Shown piece after piece: positions 9,105 to 17,398 of a DNA stretch of 64,000 nucleotides. Each line of letters starts with the position of its first letter. Position 1 is the first letter of the stretch. Position numbers and translations under genes: made by a program. Source of the stretch: Polaribacter haliotis (GTDB lineage: Bacteria > Bacteroidota > Bacteroidia > Flavobacteriales > Flavobacteriaceae); contig NZ_CP061813.1 of NCBI RefSeq assembly GCF_014784055.1, forward strand, positions 769,501 to 833,500, read 5' to 3'. Below the pieces are notes generated by a model that was given only the letters and a program-made list of their open reading frames with translations, had not been told where the DNA came from and did no database searches.

Positions 9105-10301
9105 ATGAGTTCATTTTCTCCATTTAGTAAAGAAGAGCTAATTCCTCAGGAAGAGATGTTAGAGATCAAAAAACAAAAAGGAGAATTATTTATTGGCTTA
9201 CCAAAAGAAACACAATTAAGCGAAAAAAGAGTTTGTTTAACGCCTGATGCTGTTGGTGCTTTAACTGCAAATGGACATAGAATTGTTATTGAAACTGGTG
9301 CTGGTGATGGCGCAAATTTTACTGATAAAGAATATTCTGAAGCTGGTGCAAAAATATCTTACAATGTAGAAGAAGCTTTTAAATGCAATATTGTCTTAAA
9401 AGTGGCTCCACCAACAGAAGAAGAAATTGAGTTTATAAATCCTAAGGCGATATTAATTTCTTCTTTGCAACTAAAAACACAGTCAAAAAAATATTTCGAA
9501 TGTTTATCTAAGAAAAAAATTACTGCAATTGCATTCGATTATATAAAAGACGACCATGATTCGTACCCAATTGTAAAATCGCTAAGTGAAATTGCTGGAA
9601 CTGCTTCTATTTTAATTGCTGGTGAATTAATGAGCGGCGTTAATAAAGGAAATGGACTATTATTTGGTAATATTGGTGGAGTTCCACCAACAAGCGTTGT
9701 TATTTTTGGTGCAGGAACTGTGGGAGAATATGCTGCAAGAACTGCTATTGGTTTAGGTGCAAGAGTAAAAGTTTTCGATAATTCTATTAGTAAATTAAGA
9801 AAATTACAAGATTGTTTGCATGCACCAATTTACACATCTACGATTCAGCCAAAATCCGTTTTAAAAGCATTAATGCGTTGTGACGTTGCAATTGGAGCCA
9901 TTAGAGGAAAAAATAGATCTCCAATTTGTGCCACAGAAGAAATGATTGAAAAAATGAAAGAAGGCGCTGTTGTTGTAGATGTTAGTATCGATAGAGGTGG
10001 TTGCTTTGAATCTTCAAATGTAACAACACATAAGACACCGACTTTTGTTAAACATGGAGTAATTCACTATTGTGTGCCAAATATTCCTGCAAGATATGCA
10101 AGAACGGCTTCAGTTTCTATCAGTAATATTTTTACACCTTATTTACTAAATATTGCTGAAGAAGGTGGTTTCGAAAATACTGCCAGATTCGATAAAAGTT
10201 TAAGAAACGGAATGTATTTTTATCATGGAATTCTTACCAATAAAACAGTTGCAGATTGGTTCGATTTACCTTTTAGAGATATTAATTTGTTGATTTTATA
10301 A
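9105..10301 (+). CDS. ald: Alanine dehydrogenase
   Basis: A 398-residue member of the alanine dehydrogenase / transhydrogenase-alpha family, converting alanine to pyruvate and ammonia with NAD. GLPKETQLSEKRVCLTPDAV is the N-terminal family signature with substrate-binding Arg and Lys. The Rossmann motif VVIFGAGTVGEYAAR lies near residue 200, and DRGGCFESS and the VPNIPARYARTASVS segment follow. The tsaE-ald order recurs in Bacteroidota. A membrane-spanning transhydrogenase beta partner is absent, which favours alanine dehydrogenase. Confidence 0.9.
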   Translation: MSSFSPFSKEELIPQEEMLEIKKQKGELFIGLPKETQLSEKRVCLTPDAVGALTANGHRIVIETGAGDGANFTDKEYSEAGAKISYNVEEAFKCNIVLKVAPPTEEEIEFINPKAILISSLQLKTQSKKYFECLSKKKITAIAFDYIKDDHDSYPIVKSLSEIAGTASILIAGELMSGVNKGNGLLFGNIGGVPPTSVVIFGAGTVGEYAARTAIGLGARVKVFDNSISKLRKLQDCLHAPIYTSTIQPKSVLKALMRCDVAIGAIRGKNRSPICATEEMIEKMKEGAVVVDVSIDRGGCFESSNVTTHKTPTFVKHGVIHYCVPNIPARYARTASVSISNIFTPYLLNIAEEGGFENTARFDKSLRNGMYFYHGILTNKTVADWFDLPFRDINLLIL

Positions 10302-10324
10302 GTGGTTATTTATCATTAAAAAAC

Positions 10325-10332
10325 TAACTTTG
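10325..10332 (+). promoter_or_regulatory. Predicted -7 box
   Basis: TAACTTTG matches TAnnTTTG and lies 17 bases before the ATG at 10350, so the small gene downstream of ald may be separately transcribed. No clear -33 element. Confidence 0.35.
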
Positions 10333-10349
10333 CAGTTCAAAATTCAACA

Positions 10350-10718
10350 ATGCTCGTAAAAAGAATTTTTTATTATTTAATTGGTTTAACCCTAGGTTCT
10401 ATTGGTGTTTATTTTTTCTGGCAAAAGAAAAATGCAACTTTCGATTATGGAATGGATGCAAGAACATTAAAAACCATTCGTATTAAAGAACGTTTATTTT
10501 CTGATGATGCAAAAAATGCAATGCATAAATTTAATATTGATACTTTAAAGATTTCTACAATTCTTACGAATGGAGATGTTGATTTTGGTAAAAGTGAACC
10601 AAGACAAAAACCTTGCGCAGAATATTATATTACTGGAAAAGATAGTTTGAAAAATGTGCATTTGTATGTTAAACGTTGCGATTCTACTTCAACTATAGAG
10701 AAAGTTATTGTTGATTAA
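10350..10718 (+). CDS. Small membrane-anchored protein (DUF4258-like)
   Basis: A 122-residue protein with one N-terminal hydrophobic helix (IFYYLIGLTLGSIGVYFFW, residues 6-24) and a periplasmic-looking remainder with two cysteines (PCAEYY and KRCDS) that could pair. The second half (a short strand series ending EKVIVD) resembles the DUF4258 proteins often found after alanine dehydrogenase in flavobacteria; that name is from memory and not verified. Function unknown. Confidence 0.7.
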   Translation: MLVKRIFYYLIGLTLGSIGVYFFWQKKNATFDYGMDARTLKTIRIKERLFSDDAKNAMHKFNIDTLKISTILTNGDVDFGKSEPRQKPCAEYYITGKDSLKNVHLYVKRCDSTSTIEKVIVD

Positions 10719-10728
10719 GTTAATGTCA

Positions 10729-10748
10729 TTCCTGCGAAGGCAGGAATC
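10729..10748. repeat. Short hairpin repeat (ATTCCTGC...GCAGGAAT)
   Basis: A perfect 8-bp inverted repeat with a GAAG loop, 11 bases after a stop codon. It is the short form of the hairpin repeats at 10787-10834 and 26442-26489. Confidence 0.7.
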
Positions 10749-10786
10749 CATAATAAGCTTTTAGAAAATTAACGAACCAAATAAAG

Positions 10787-10834
10787 ATCCCTACCGAAGT
10801 TTATCTTGAGAGAAGTCGAAAGGTAGAAATGACA
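10787..10834. repeat. 48-bp hairpin repeat, copy 1
   Basis: This 48-bp element is closely similar along its whole length to 26442-26489; both share TTTATCTTGAG, GAAGTCGAAAGG and a terminal ATGAC. Its ends pair (CTACC with GGTAG). A degenerate fragment (CGAAGTCGAAAGGCAGAAAA) follows near 10902-10921. These are dispersed REP-like elements with no coding capacity. Confidence 0.7.
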
Positions 10835-10936
10835 AACCGAAACTTATTTTTTTAAAACTCTATTATTTTAAAGCCATTTCTAGACTGCAGTTTACTTTAA
10901 TCGAAGTCGAAAGGCAGAAAATACAAATAGAAAAAC

Positions 10937-11530
10937 TTAACAATTCTTGTATTTATCATGTAATCCTGCTCCATTTAAAATCATAGGAATAATTTTTTCC
11001 AATCTTCTTAAACGCGTTTCTTCTCTTTTCGCTTCAGAAATATAATTTGCATATTCTCTTTTACAGCTATTAGAAAATGCTTTAAATTTCTCTTTAAAAT
11101 CTTTATTCGAATTTAATTCTTGCTGTAATTCTTCTGGAATTATAAGTTCTTTTTTAGCTCTGTCTGGTTTTATTTCTTTGCCTAACCTTACGTTTTCAAT
11201 TGCTTCTAAAACATATTCTTTTATTAAATCTTTATCGATTTCTTCTAATGAAGAAAAACGCCATTGCAACATCGCTTTCGTTTTTCCTTCTTGCGCGTTT
11301 ACGAATACTTTCTGTTTATCTTTAAGTAATGCTCCTTGAAAAAACCACAAACCACAGTAGCTTTTAAACGCAGCCAAACCAACTATATTTTTTCCTTCAA
11401 AAACATATGTTGGTGCACCCCATTTTATAGTTTCTACAACAGGTAAATTAGAAAATACAGAACGTAATAATTCCAATTCTTTTCGCCATTTTTCTTTTTT
11501 ACTGATGTATTCTTTTATTTTTTTATCCAT
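10937..11530 (-). CDS. YdeI/OmpD-associated, DUF1801-type protein
   Basis: A 197-residue cytoplasmic protein. The N-terminal part (ETIKWGAPTYVFEGKNIVGL, then KSYCGLWFFQGALL) is the DUF1801 fold, and the C-terminal part (IPEELQQELNSNKDFKEKF, then SNSCKREYANYISEAKREE) is the YdeI/OmpD-associated helical domain. Members are widespread but have no established biochemical role. It is last of a same-strand group with a VOC protein and trmH; the gap to the VOC gene is three bases. Confidence 0.82.
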   Translation of the reverse strand: MDKKIKEYISKKEKWRKELELLRSVFSNLPVVETIKWGAPTYVFEGKNIVGLAAFKSYCGLWFFQGALLKDKQKVFVNAQEGKTKAMLQWRFSSLEEIDKDLIKEYVLEAIENVRLGKEIKPDRAKKELIIPEELQQELNSNKDFKEKFKAFSNSCKREYANYISEAKREETRLRRLEKIIPMILNGAGLHDKYKNC

Positions 11531-11533
11531 AAA

Positions 11534-11947
11534 TTATACATTTTCAGCATTTGAACTTATCATCCATTGAACTCCAAATTTATCAACACAACTTCCAAAT
11601 TTTCCACCCCAAAAAACATCATTATAAGGCATTGTGATTTTTCCTTCTTCAGCTAAACCAGAAAAATAAGAATATGCACTTTCATTATCATCTGCTAAAA
11701 TTGAAACGTGAAAGTTGTTCCCTTTATTTAAAGGTTCATGAAAACTATCAGATGCTTTAATTTCACAATTATTACCAAATACCATTGTTGCATGCATTAT
11801 TTTATTTGCAATTTCTGGTGTACTAAATTCTGGTGGACCTTCTGAATAACGCATAGTAATTGTAATTTCTCCATCAAAAATATCTTGATAATGTAGCATT
11901 GCTTTTTCGCAATTTCCATTAAAAGTTAAATAAATTCCGCAAGTCAT
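11534..11947 (-). CDS. VOC family protein (PhnB-like)
   Basis: A 137-residue member of the vicinal oxygen chelate superfamily, PhnB-like branch. YLTFNGNCEKAMLHYQDIFD opens the first beta-alpha-beta unit, IMHATMVFGNN and the DSFHEP segment follow, and FWGGKFGSCVDKFGVQWMI ends the second unit. Such proteins often act as homodimers binding metal or small molecules; the substrate is unknown. It lies three bases before the DUF1801-type gene and is probably co-transcribed with it. Confidence 0.85.
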   Translation of the reverse strand: MTCGIYLTFNGNCEKAMLHYQDIFDGEITITMRYSEGPPEFSTPEIANKIMHATMVFGNNCEIKASDSFHEPLNKGNNFHVSILADDNESAYSYFSGLAEEGKITMPYNDVFWGGKFGSCVDKFGVQWMISSNAENV

Positions 11948-11983
11948 AATTTTAGTTTTAAGTTGGCTCTTTAAAATTACTAA

Positions 11984-12649
11984 TTATTTTTGATAATATC
12001 GTTCTTCAATTTTATCAACATTCTTAATGGTCTTTTTTACCCAATCAAAATATAAAAACTCTTTTTCTTTTTCTGAAAGTTGCCAATTCACATCAGAATT
12101 TCGAAGTTTTGTGGTTACATCTTGTAAAATAATTGCTGCTGCTACAGAAATATTTAAGCTTTCTGTAAAACCAACCATAGGAATTTTTAAAAAACCATCT
12201 GCTTGTTCTTTTACATAATTAGAAACGCCTTCTTTTTCTACTCCAAATACAAAAGCTGATTTTTTAGAAACATCAAAATCTTGTAACATACAAGAATTAT
12301 TATGAGGAGTTGTTGCTATAATTTGATAACCTTCTGATTTTAATTTATTTAAACAATCTTTAGTATTATCTCCATCTTCTCTATAATTAAACTGACTTAA
12401 CCATTTTTGAGAACCTTTTGCAACATGTCTTGACACTTTATTTGTGTATTTATTCTCTATTGCATGTACATCTTGCACTCCAAAAATATCGCAAGTTCTA
12501 ACTACTGCACTTGCATTATGTGCTTGATAAATATCTTCTAAAACAACTGTAAAATGTCTTGTTCTATCCTCTAAAATTCTTTTGAAGAGCGATTTTCTTT
12601 TATCTGTTAAAAAACCTTCGAAATAGGTTAATAATTTTTCATCCATCAT
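11984..12649 (-). CDS. trmH: tRNA (guanosine-2'-O-)-methyltransferase, SpoU family
   Basis: A 221-residue SPOUT methyltransferase that 2'-O-methylates G18 of tRNA D-loops. All three SpoU motifs are visible: QAHNASAVVRTCDIFGVQDV (motif 1 with catalytic Arg), AFVFGVEKEGVSNYV (motif 2), and IPMVGFTESLNISVAAAIIL (motif 3, deep trefoil knot). The start could be either of two adjacent ATG codons (12649 or 12646). It is divergent from the sirtuin gene. Confidence 0.92.
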   Translation of the reverse strand: MMDEKLLTYFEGFLTDKRKSLFKRILEDRTRHFTVVLEDIYQAHNASAVVRTCDIFGVQDVHAIENKYTNKVSRHVAKGSQKWLSQFNYREDGDNTKDCLNKLKSEGYQIIATTPHNNSCMLQDFDVSKKSAFVFGVEKEGVSNYVKEQADGFLKIPMVGFTESLNISVAAAIILQDVTTKLRNSDVNWQLSEKEKEFLYFDWVKKTIKNVDKIEERYYQK

Positions 12650-12709
12650 AAAAACAAACTTAAAACTATTATTTTTACTCTTAATACATTTTACAAAACA
12701 TTTTAATTG

Positions 12710-13396
12710 ATGAAAAAAATAGTTGTTTTAACTGGTGCAGGAATTTCTGCAGAAAGTGGCATTAATACTTTTAGAGATGCTGATGGTTTGTGGGAAGGAC
12801 ATGATGTTATGGAAGTTGCAACTCCAGAAGGTTTTGCCAAAAATCCTGAATTGGTTTTAGAATTTTACAACCAGCGTAGAAAACAATTATTGGAAGTTTC
12901 TCCAAATAGAGCACATTCTAACTTGGTTGAATTAGAAAACAATTTTCATGTTGAAATAATTACACAAAATGTAGATGATTTACACGAAAGAGCTGGAAGT
13001 AAAAATGTTACGCATTTGCATGGGGAATTATTAAAAGTAAGAAGTTCTATAAATGAAAATGCTATTTTAGAATGGAAAAAGGATTTAGTTTTGGGTGATT
13101 TATGTGGAAATAAAAGTCAATTAAGACCACATATTGTTTGGTTTGGAGAAATGGTACCCATGTTAGATAAAGCTGTAGAAATTACCCAAACTGCAGATAT
13201 TTTAATAATTATTGGTACTTCTATGCAAGTGTATCCTGCAGCAAGTTTAGTGAACTATGTAAAACCCTATACTCCAATTTATTTTATAGATCCTAAACCT
13301 TCTGTTTCTAAAAACGCTTTTAATAATCTAACTATTATTAAAGATGTTGCTAGTTCTGGAACAGATGAATTGTTGAAAATTTTAATTACAAAGTAA
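12710..13396 (+). CDS. cobB: NAD-dependent protein deacylase (sirtuin), zinc site absent
   Basis: SIR2-family enzyme removing acyl groups from lysines with NAD. VLTGAGISAESGINTFRD and ITQNVDDLHERAG are the NAD-binding core, and THLHGEL carries the catalytic His. The segment that normally holds two zinc-binding CxxC pairs has only one Cys (GDLCGNKSQLRPHIVWFGE), a feature familiar from Bacteroidota sirtuins. ATG at 12710 is preferred over the TTG one codon upstream, giving 228 residues. Confidence 0.92.
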   Translation: MKKIVVLTGAGISAESGINTFRDADGLWEGHDVMEVATPEGFAKNPELVLEFYNQRRKQLLEVSPNRAHSNLVELENNFHVEIITQNVDDLHERAGSKNVTHLHGELLKVRSSINENAILEWKKDLVLGDLCGNKSQLRPHIVWFGEMVPMLDKAVEITQTADILIIIGTSMQVYPAASLVNYVKPYTPIYFIDPKPSVSKNAFNNLTIIKDVASSGTDELLKILITK

Positions 13397-13442
13397 CTAA
13401 ATAATAACAGCCATTTAAATTTGATTAAAAGCCAGTAAACAG

Positions 13443-13517
13443 GTTTAGCCCTGATTGAAACGACATCCTTTTTGTTTTTTAACAAAAAGATATAGTGGAA
13501 AGCAGGAAATAGCTACT
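13443..13517. repeat. Dispersed intergenic repeat with stem-loop
   Basis: Starts GTTTAGCCCTGATTGAAACG, continues through a perfect 9-bp hairpin (CTTTTTGTT/AACAAAAAG, 13468-13489) and ends with TAGTGGAAAGCAGGAAATAG. Its tail is similar to 24954-24982. Elements of this kind are frequent between flavobacterial genes (general knowledge). It may also terminate the sirtuin transcript. Confidence 0.55.
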
Positions 13518-13541
13518 AAAAATAATTAATGATAATAATAA

Positions 13542-13568
13542 CAGATTGCTTCGTACCTAGCAATGACG
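13542..13568. repeat. Short REP-like hairpin abutting a stop codon
   Basis: CAGATTGCTTCGTACCTAGC followed by AATGACG contains the 6-bp inverted repeat ATTGCT/AGCAAT. It directly touches the stop codon of the minus-strand gene at 13569 and may act as that gene's 3' hairpin. Confidence 0.5.
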
Positions 13569-14036
13569 TTACGAAATCAACTGATTAATATACTCGAAAA
13601 TTTCTCCTTGAGAGATAGAGCTTCCTTTTTCTATTAAATCGAAAATCTCTGAATTTCTCTCGTTATTATAAGGTTTTGATCCTTTAAATATCTCCACAGA
13701 ATTATCCATAGGGTTTTGCATTAACCACTCAAATCCCTTTTGTTCTAATAAATTGATATCCCAATTTATTTTGATAGCAATTCTATGAATTTCTTCGTCT
13801 TCGCATTTAAAAAGATTCGCAGAAGTTTCTGAGAAATGTTCTACATATTTTACTTTGGTTAAAACGTCGTCCCAAACAACATCAGAAAAAACATTCATTT
13901 CTTCTTCTGCAACTTCTGGCTTTTCTGCCTTAATCTGGTTCCATTCTTTTACATCGATACTTTGTGATGCTAAAAAACGTGCAAATTCTTCGTGTAAATT
14001 TTCGAATTGTTCTTTGGTGAGTTGTCTGTATTTCAT
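13569..14036 (-). CDS. Conserved hypothetical protein (DUF6495-like)
   Basis: A 155-residue acidic cytoplasmic protein starting MKYRQLTKEQFENLHEEFAR and ending EYINQLIS. The pattern (FARFLASQSID, then VWDDVLTKVKYVEHFSE and WDINLLEQKGFEWLMQNP) matches what is remembered as DUF6495, a Bacteroidota-restricted family of unknown role; not verified here. No membrane segment or known catalytic motif. It is the next gene after rplI on the same strand but is separated from it by a tandem repeat and a strong terminator. Confidence 0.75.
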   Translation of the reverse strand: MKYRQLTKEQFENLHEEFARFLASQSIDVKEWNQIKAEKPEVAEEEMNVFSDVVWDDVLTKVKYVEHFSETSANLFKCEDEEIHRIAIKINWDINLLEQKGFEWLMQNPMDNSVEIFKGSKPYNNERNSEIFDLIEKGSSISQGEIFEYINQLIS

Positions 14037-14048
14037 TTGAAGGTTGAA

Positions 14049-14099
14049 GTTGGAAGTTTGTAGTTGGAAGTTTGTAGTTGGAAGTTTGTAGTTGGAAGT
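14049..14099. repeat. 14-bp tandem repeat, 3.6 copies
   Basis: The unit GTTGGAAGTTTGTA is repeated exactly at 14049, 14063 and 14077, with a partial fourth copy to 14099. It lies between the start of the DUF6495-like gene and the ribosomal-operon terminator. Such arrays can vary in copy number by slippage. Confidence 0.9.
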
Positions 14100-14100
14100 A

Positions 14101-14132
14101 AAAAAAAGCTCGTTATTTCTAACGAGCTTTTT
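14101..14132 (-). terminator. Intrinsic terminator of rpsF-rpsR-rplI
   Basis: A perfect 9-bp stem (AGCTCGTTA/TAACGAGCT) with a TTTC loop, flanked by an A7 tract on one side and T5 on the other. It can work in both directions, but it follows rplI by about 20 bases on the minus strand, where the A tract reads as a run of U. Confidence 0.85.
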
Positions 14133-14153
14133 ATAAAATAAATTTAAAGTAAA

Positions 14154-14600
14154 TTATTCAGAAACAACTTCAAAAGTAATGTCTGCTACAACTGCTCTGT
14201 GTAATCTTACAGAAGCTTCGTATTTACCTAATCTTTTAACAGAACCACCAACAACTTTAATAAATTTCTTGTCAATTTCTGTTCCTGCTTTTTCTATTGC
14301 TGCTGCTAAATCTATATTGTTTACAGAACCAAATAATTTGTCTCCTGAACCAGTTTTAGATGCAATTTTAATTTCGTATCCTTTAATTTCTTCTGCTATT
14401 TTATTAGCATCTTCAATTATTTTTGCTTCTTTATAAGCTCTTTGTTTTAAATTCTCTGCTAAAACTTTTTTTGCAGATGAAGTAGCTAAAACAGCTTGCC
14501 CTGTTGGGATTAAAAAGTTTCTACCATATCCGTTTTTAACGTCTACAACATCGTCTTTAAATCCTAAGTTTTCTACGTCTTGTCTTAATATCAATTCCAT
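14154..14600 (-). CDS. rplI: 50S ribosomal protein L9
   Basis: L9 binds 23S rRNA domain V near the L1 stalk and helps keep reading frame. The 148 residues show the N-terminal signature MELILRQDVENLGFKDDVVD with VKNGYGRNFLIPTGQA, a long connecting helix and the C-terminal domain (TGSGDKLFGSV). Last gene of the rpsF-rpsR-rplI operon, followed by a strong terminator. Confidence 0.98.
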   Translation of the reverse strand: MELILRQDVENLGFKDDVVDVKNGYGRNFLIPTGQAVLATSSAKKVLAENLKQRAYKEAKIIEDANKIAEEIKGYEIKIASKTGSGDKLFGSVNNIDLAAAIEKAGTEIDKKFIKVVGGSVKRLGKYEASVRLHRAVVADITFEVVSE

Positions 14601-14614
14601 GTCTTACGTCTTTA

Positions 14615-14911
14615 TTATTTTAGTAAATCTCCAACATAAGGCATTAACGCTAAATGACGACATCTTTTGATTGCCTGCGCTACTTTACGTTGATATTTTA
14701 ATGATGTTCCTGTTAAACGTCTTGGTAAAATTTTACCTTGTTCGTTTACTAAATACATTAAGAAATCTGCATCTTTATAATCGATATACTTGATACCTTT
14801 TTTCTTAAATCTACAGTATTTTGCTTCTTTTTTAGTGTCTATATCTAAAGGCGTTAAATATCTAACGTCAGCAGATTTACCACCTTTTGCTTGTTGTTCT
14901 ATTGTAGCCAT
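14615..14911 (-). CDS. rpsR: 30S ribosomal protein S18
   Basis: S18 sits on the 30S platform with S6. At 98 residues it has a longer N-terminus than E. coli S18 (75), normal for Bacteroidota. [20 protein letters not shown], then [20 protein letters not shown] and [13 protein letters not shown] are diagnostic. It lies between rpsF and rplI with short gaps (3 and 14 bases). Confidence 0.98.
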   Translation of the reverse strand: MATIEQQAKGGKSADVRYLTPLDIDTKKEAKYCRFKKKGIKYIDYKDADFLMYLVNEQGKILPRRLTGTSLKYQRKVAQAIKRCRHLALMPYVGDLLK

Positions 14912-14914
14912 TTC

Positions 14915-15256
14915 TTATTTTTTTGTAGATTTAACACGTTCTCTTCTTTTTTCTGCCCAAGCTTCTGCATGTTTGTCTAGTCTTACAGTTAAATAACGCA
15001 TAACGCTATCGTCTCTTCTAAACTCTAATTCAAACGCAGTAATTTCTTCTCCAGAAATTTTAAAGTCAATTAAGTGATAAAAACCACTTTTTTTCTTTTG
15101 AATTGGATAAGCTAATTTCTTTAAGCCCCAATCTTCTTTTGCGATTATTTCAGCTCCTTTAGAAACTAAATAATCTTCGAACTTTTGTACTGTCTCCTTT
15201 ATCTGAGTATCAGATAAAACGGGATTCAAAATGAAAACAGTTTCGTAATGATTCAT
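14915..15256 (-). CDS. rpsF: 30S ribosomal protein S6
   Basis: S6 pairs with S18 on the 30S platform. The 113 residues start MNHYETVFILNPVLSD and include GLKKLAYPIQKKKSGFYHL and FRRDDSVMRYLTVRLDKH, the conserved ferredoxin-like core. First gene of the three-gene operon; a -7 box lies 34 bases upstream of its ATG. Confidence 0.98.
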   Translation of the reverse strand: MNHYETVFILNPVLSDTQIKETVQKFEDYLVSKGAEIIAKEDWGLKKLAYPIQKKKSGFYHLIDFKISGEEITAFELEFRRDDSVMRYLTVRLDKHAEAWAEKRRERVKSTKK

Positions 15257-15289
15257 AAATTAATTATTTAATGTTTATTTTTAAGGGTG

Positions 15290-15297
15290 CAAATATA
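15290..15297 (-). promoter_or_regulatory. Predicted -7 box of the rpsF operon
   Basis: On the minus strand TATATTTG matches TAnnTTTG exactly and lies 34 bases before rpsF. About 18 bases further upstream is a TTT that is only partly like the TTTG -33 box. Confidence 0.5.
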
Positions 15298-15359
15298 GTA
15301 ACTTTTTTGATATTTAAACCATCTTATTTACAATATTTTAAAAGCTTTTTCTAAAGTAA

Positions 15360-15404
15360 AACCAGTCTTACTAAAAATCAAAATAGACTTTAATAACACT
15401 GGTT
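15360..15404 (-). terminator. Probable terminator of the sigma-factor operon
   Basis: A 14-bp interrupted stem (AACCAGT plus a shorter extension, one mismatch and one G-U pair) with a 17-base loop, about 25 bases after the stop codon at 15428 on the minus strand. It is followed by TTTTACTTT on that strand. Confidence 0.5.
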
Positions 15405-15427
15405 AATTTTATTAAAAATTAAAACTC

Positions 15428-16525
15428 TTAATTTAAATCTAAACGAATTCCTAAAGAGATATTTCTTGTTTCTGTATCTTTAAACAAAGGATTTAAATCG
15501 TATTTTACATAAAAACTAGTAGATCTATAGCCTAAATAAGCACTTAAACCATAATTAACGGTGTTCATATTAAAATTGTCATATTCTACTTGTCTTGTTT
15601 CTACGCCATTGGCATCATTAAACTCTAAATATTGTCTTGTTCCTAATTTAAAACCAACAAACCCTCCAACTCCTAATCTTATAGATCTGTTTGTATTATC
15701 GTAAACAGAACCATTTTTATAAGTTCTATTTTTTGATAAATCCCACTCAATGTGTATTGGAAAATTTACTTGAACATGACGCAATCTACTTTCCTTTAAG
15801 TTTTCTGAAAAAGTTTGAATCTCTGTCATATCTCTATTTTTAACATGATACTGATTGTTATCTAATCGCAAGTTATTCCATAAAAAAGAAACTCCATATT
15901 TAAAATATAACTGAGAAGGTTCCTTAGAGAATCTTGTTTTCCAAGTAAAACCTAATTCATAAAAATGTGATTGCCATAATTTGTATTGAGAATCGCTTAA
16001 AGTTGAAAGTTTGTTATTTTGAAGTACATTATTAACTCCCATTGCGAATACAAACTGACTTGTAGACCTATTATTATAACTTCTTTTTCTCTTCTTTGTT
16101 GTTCTTTTTTTCTCTTTAGTTTCGTCTTCATCTACCGTAAAACGAAATACCTTACTTCCAATTGTAAATGTGTTTACTTCGTCTTTTGAAAGATCGCTTT
16201 CTGTAGCACTTACAATTTTTCCGTTCGTTTTGTCTTGCACCAATAATTGTAATAATCTTTCTTGTTCGCCAACTTTTTCTTCAATTTGTTTAGCATGATA
16301 GCTTGCAATTTCCTTTTTTAAGGTATCTGCTGTAGACTTTGTAATCTCTCCTCTTTCTAATTTTTTATCAATTTCTATTACCTTCATTTTTAAAGAATCT
16401 TTCTGAGTCTTTGTAATTAGATCTATTCTTTTAGAAATTTTTCGAACTTCTTTCTCGAATGTTTTTGTTTGTGCTGTGGTAATTGTTGTTACAAACAACA
16501 CCATTATTAGTACTATTTTTTTCAT
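15428..16525 (-). CDS. Putative outer-membrane barrel protein with coiled-coil N-terminus
   Basis: A 365-residue exported protein with signal peptide MKKIVLIMVLFVTTITTAQ. Residues 20-110 are charged and heptad-like (coiled coil). A strongly basic patch (EKKRTTKKRKRS) follows near 135. The last 200 residues alternate aromatic strands and turns and finish in SLGIRLDLN, suggesting an 8-strand outer-membrane barrel. It is the third gene of a sigma/anti-sigma-like operon and is therefore a candidate target or envelope sensor of that system. No precise family recognised. Confidence 0.65.
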   Translation of the reverse strand: MKKIVLIMVLFVTTITTAQTKTFEKEVRKISKRIDLITKTQKDSLKMKVIEIDKKLERGEITKSTADTLKKEIASYHAKQIEEKVGEQERLLQLLVQDKTNGKIVSATESDLSKDEVNTFTIGSKVFRFTVDEDETKEKKRTTKKRKRSYNNRSTSQFVFAMGVNNVLQNNKLSTLSDSQYKLWQSHFYELGFTWKTRFSKEPSQLYFKYGVSFLWNNLRLDNNQYHVKNRDMTEIQTFSENLKESRLRHVQVNFPIHIEWDLSKNRTYKNGSVYDNTNRSIRLGVGGFVGFKLGTRQYLEFNDANGVETRQVEYDNFNMNTVNYGLSAYLGYRSTSFYVKYDLNPLFKDTETRNISLGIRLDLN

Positions 16526-16546
16526 GATATTTTATGTATTATTTTT

Positions 16547-17398
16547 TTAATTATTTCTATTTGCAATTGCAGTTGCGATATTTGTAATTTTATTCTTTAA
16601 GGTATTTAAAAAGTTATTTTGAAAAGCATCGTCGCCAATATTTCGTTCTACTTCTGCTAAAATGGTTTCTGGATTCACTTTTAAATTCGATTTTTTGAGC
16701 TCATCTTTAATCGTTTTTAAAACATCGTCTTGAGTTACATTATGTTTAGCATAGTATCTTTTTACTTCACTTTCTGAATGTGTGACTGCATATAATAAAT
16801 CTTCGCTACTTACTTTTATTCTATTATTTGTGGTTTTTGAATTTGTTTTTGATGAATTCACTTTTATTTCAGGAACATTAGAATCAGAATTTACGTTCGT
16901 ACTATTTTCTTCAACCTTTGCAATTATTGATGAATTATTCTGACGTTTTTTTGATGATGGTTTTCTATTATCTAAAATATTTTTTTCTTTTTTATTTTCA
17001 GATTGCTTCACATTATTTGCAATAGCATTATTTTTAGTAACCTCTTTTTTTTCAGCCTTCTCCTCTACTTTATTATTTTTAACAATTGTTTTTTCTAAGG
17101 GAACTTCATTAAACATTTCATCAATTTTATTTTTTATTAAAATTGTATCTATGTTTTTTTCTACAATAATTTGGTTTGGAATCACCATTTCATCATCATT
17201 AGAAAATAAATAAATTCCTATAGAAATTACCGCCAAAATACTTGCTGCATAACCGATATAAAAAAACCAACCTTTCTTTTTTTGCTTTGGTTGCTCATCT
17301 AATTGTGTCGATAAACGTTCCCAAGCAGAAACTGATGGTTCTAAAGTTCTGTTTTCGAACTTCTTTTTTATGTTGTTGTCTAACTTATTTGTTTTCAT
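16547..17398 (-). CDS. Single-pass membrane protein, probable anti-sigma factor
   Basis: A 283-residue protein. The cytoplasmic N-terminus (KKKFENRTLEPSVSAWERL) is typical of flavobacterial proteins encoded just after ECF sigma factors. One membrane helix (IGYAASILAVISIGIYLF, about residues 48-65) is followed by a Lys/Asn-rich periplasmic region of low complexity and a helical C-terminus. It overlaps the sigma gene by 14 bases, so coupling is strong. An anti-sigma role is inferred from position and topology; no ZAS zinc motif is seen. Confidence 0.65.
   Translation of the reverse strand: MKTNKLDNNIKKKFENRTLEPSVSAWERLSTQLDEQPKQKKKGWFFYIGYAASILAVISIGIYLFSNDDEMVIPNQIIVEKNIDTILIKNKIDEMFNEVPLEKTIVKNNKVEEKAEKKEVTKNNAIANNVKQSENKKEKNILDNRKPSSKKRQNNSSIIAKVEENSTNVNSDSNVPEIKVNSSKTNSKTTNNRIKVSSEDLLYAVTHSESEVKRYYAKHNVTQDDVLKTIKDELKKSNLKVNPETILAEVERNIGDDAFQNNFLNTLKNKITNIATAIANRNN

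Noticed and set aside
14049-14099. CRISPR or attachment site
   Set aside because: The units are contiguous 14-mers without spacers and no integrase is nearby.
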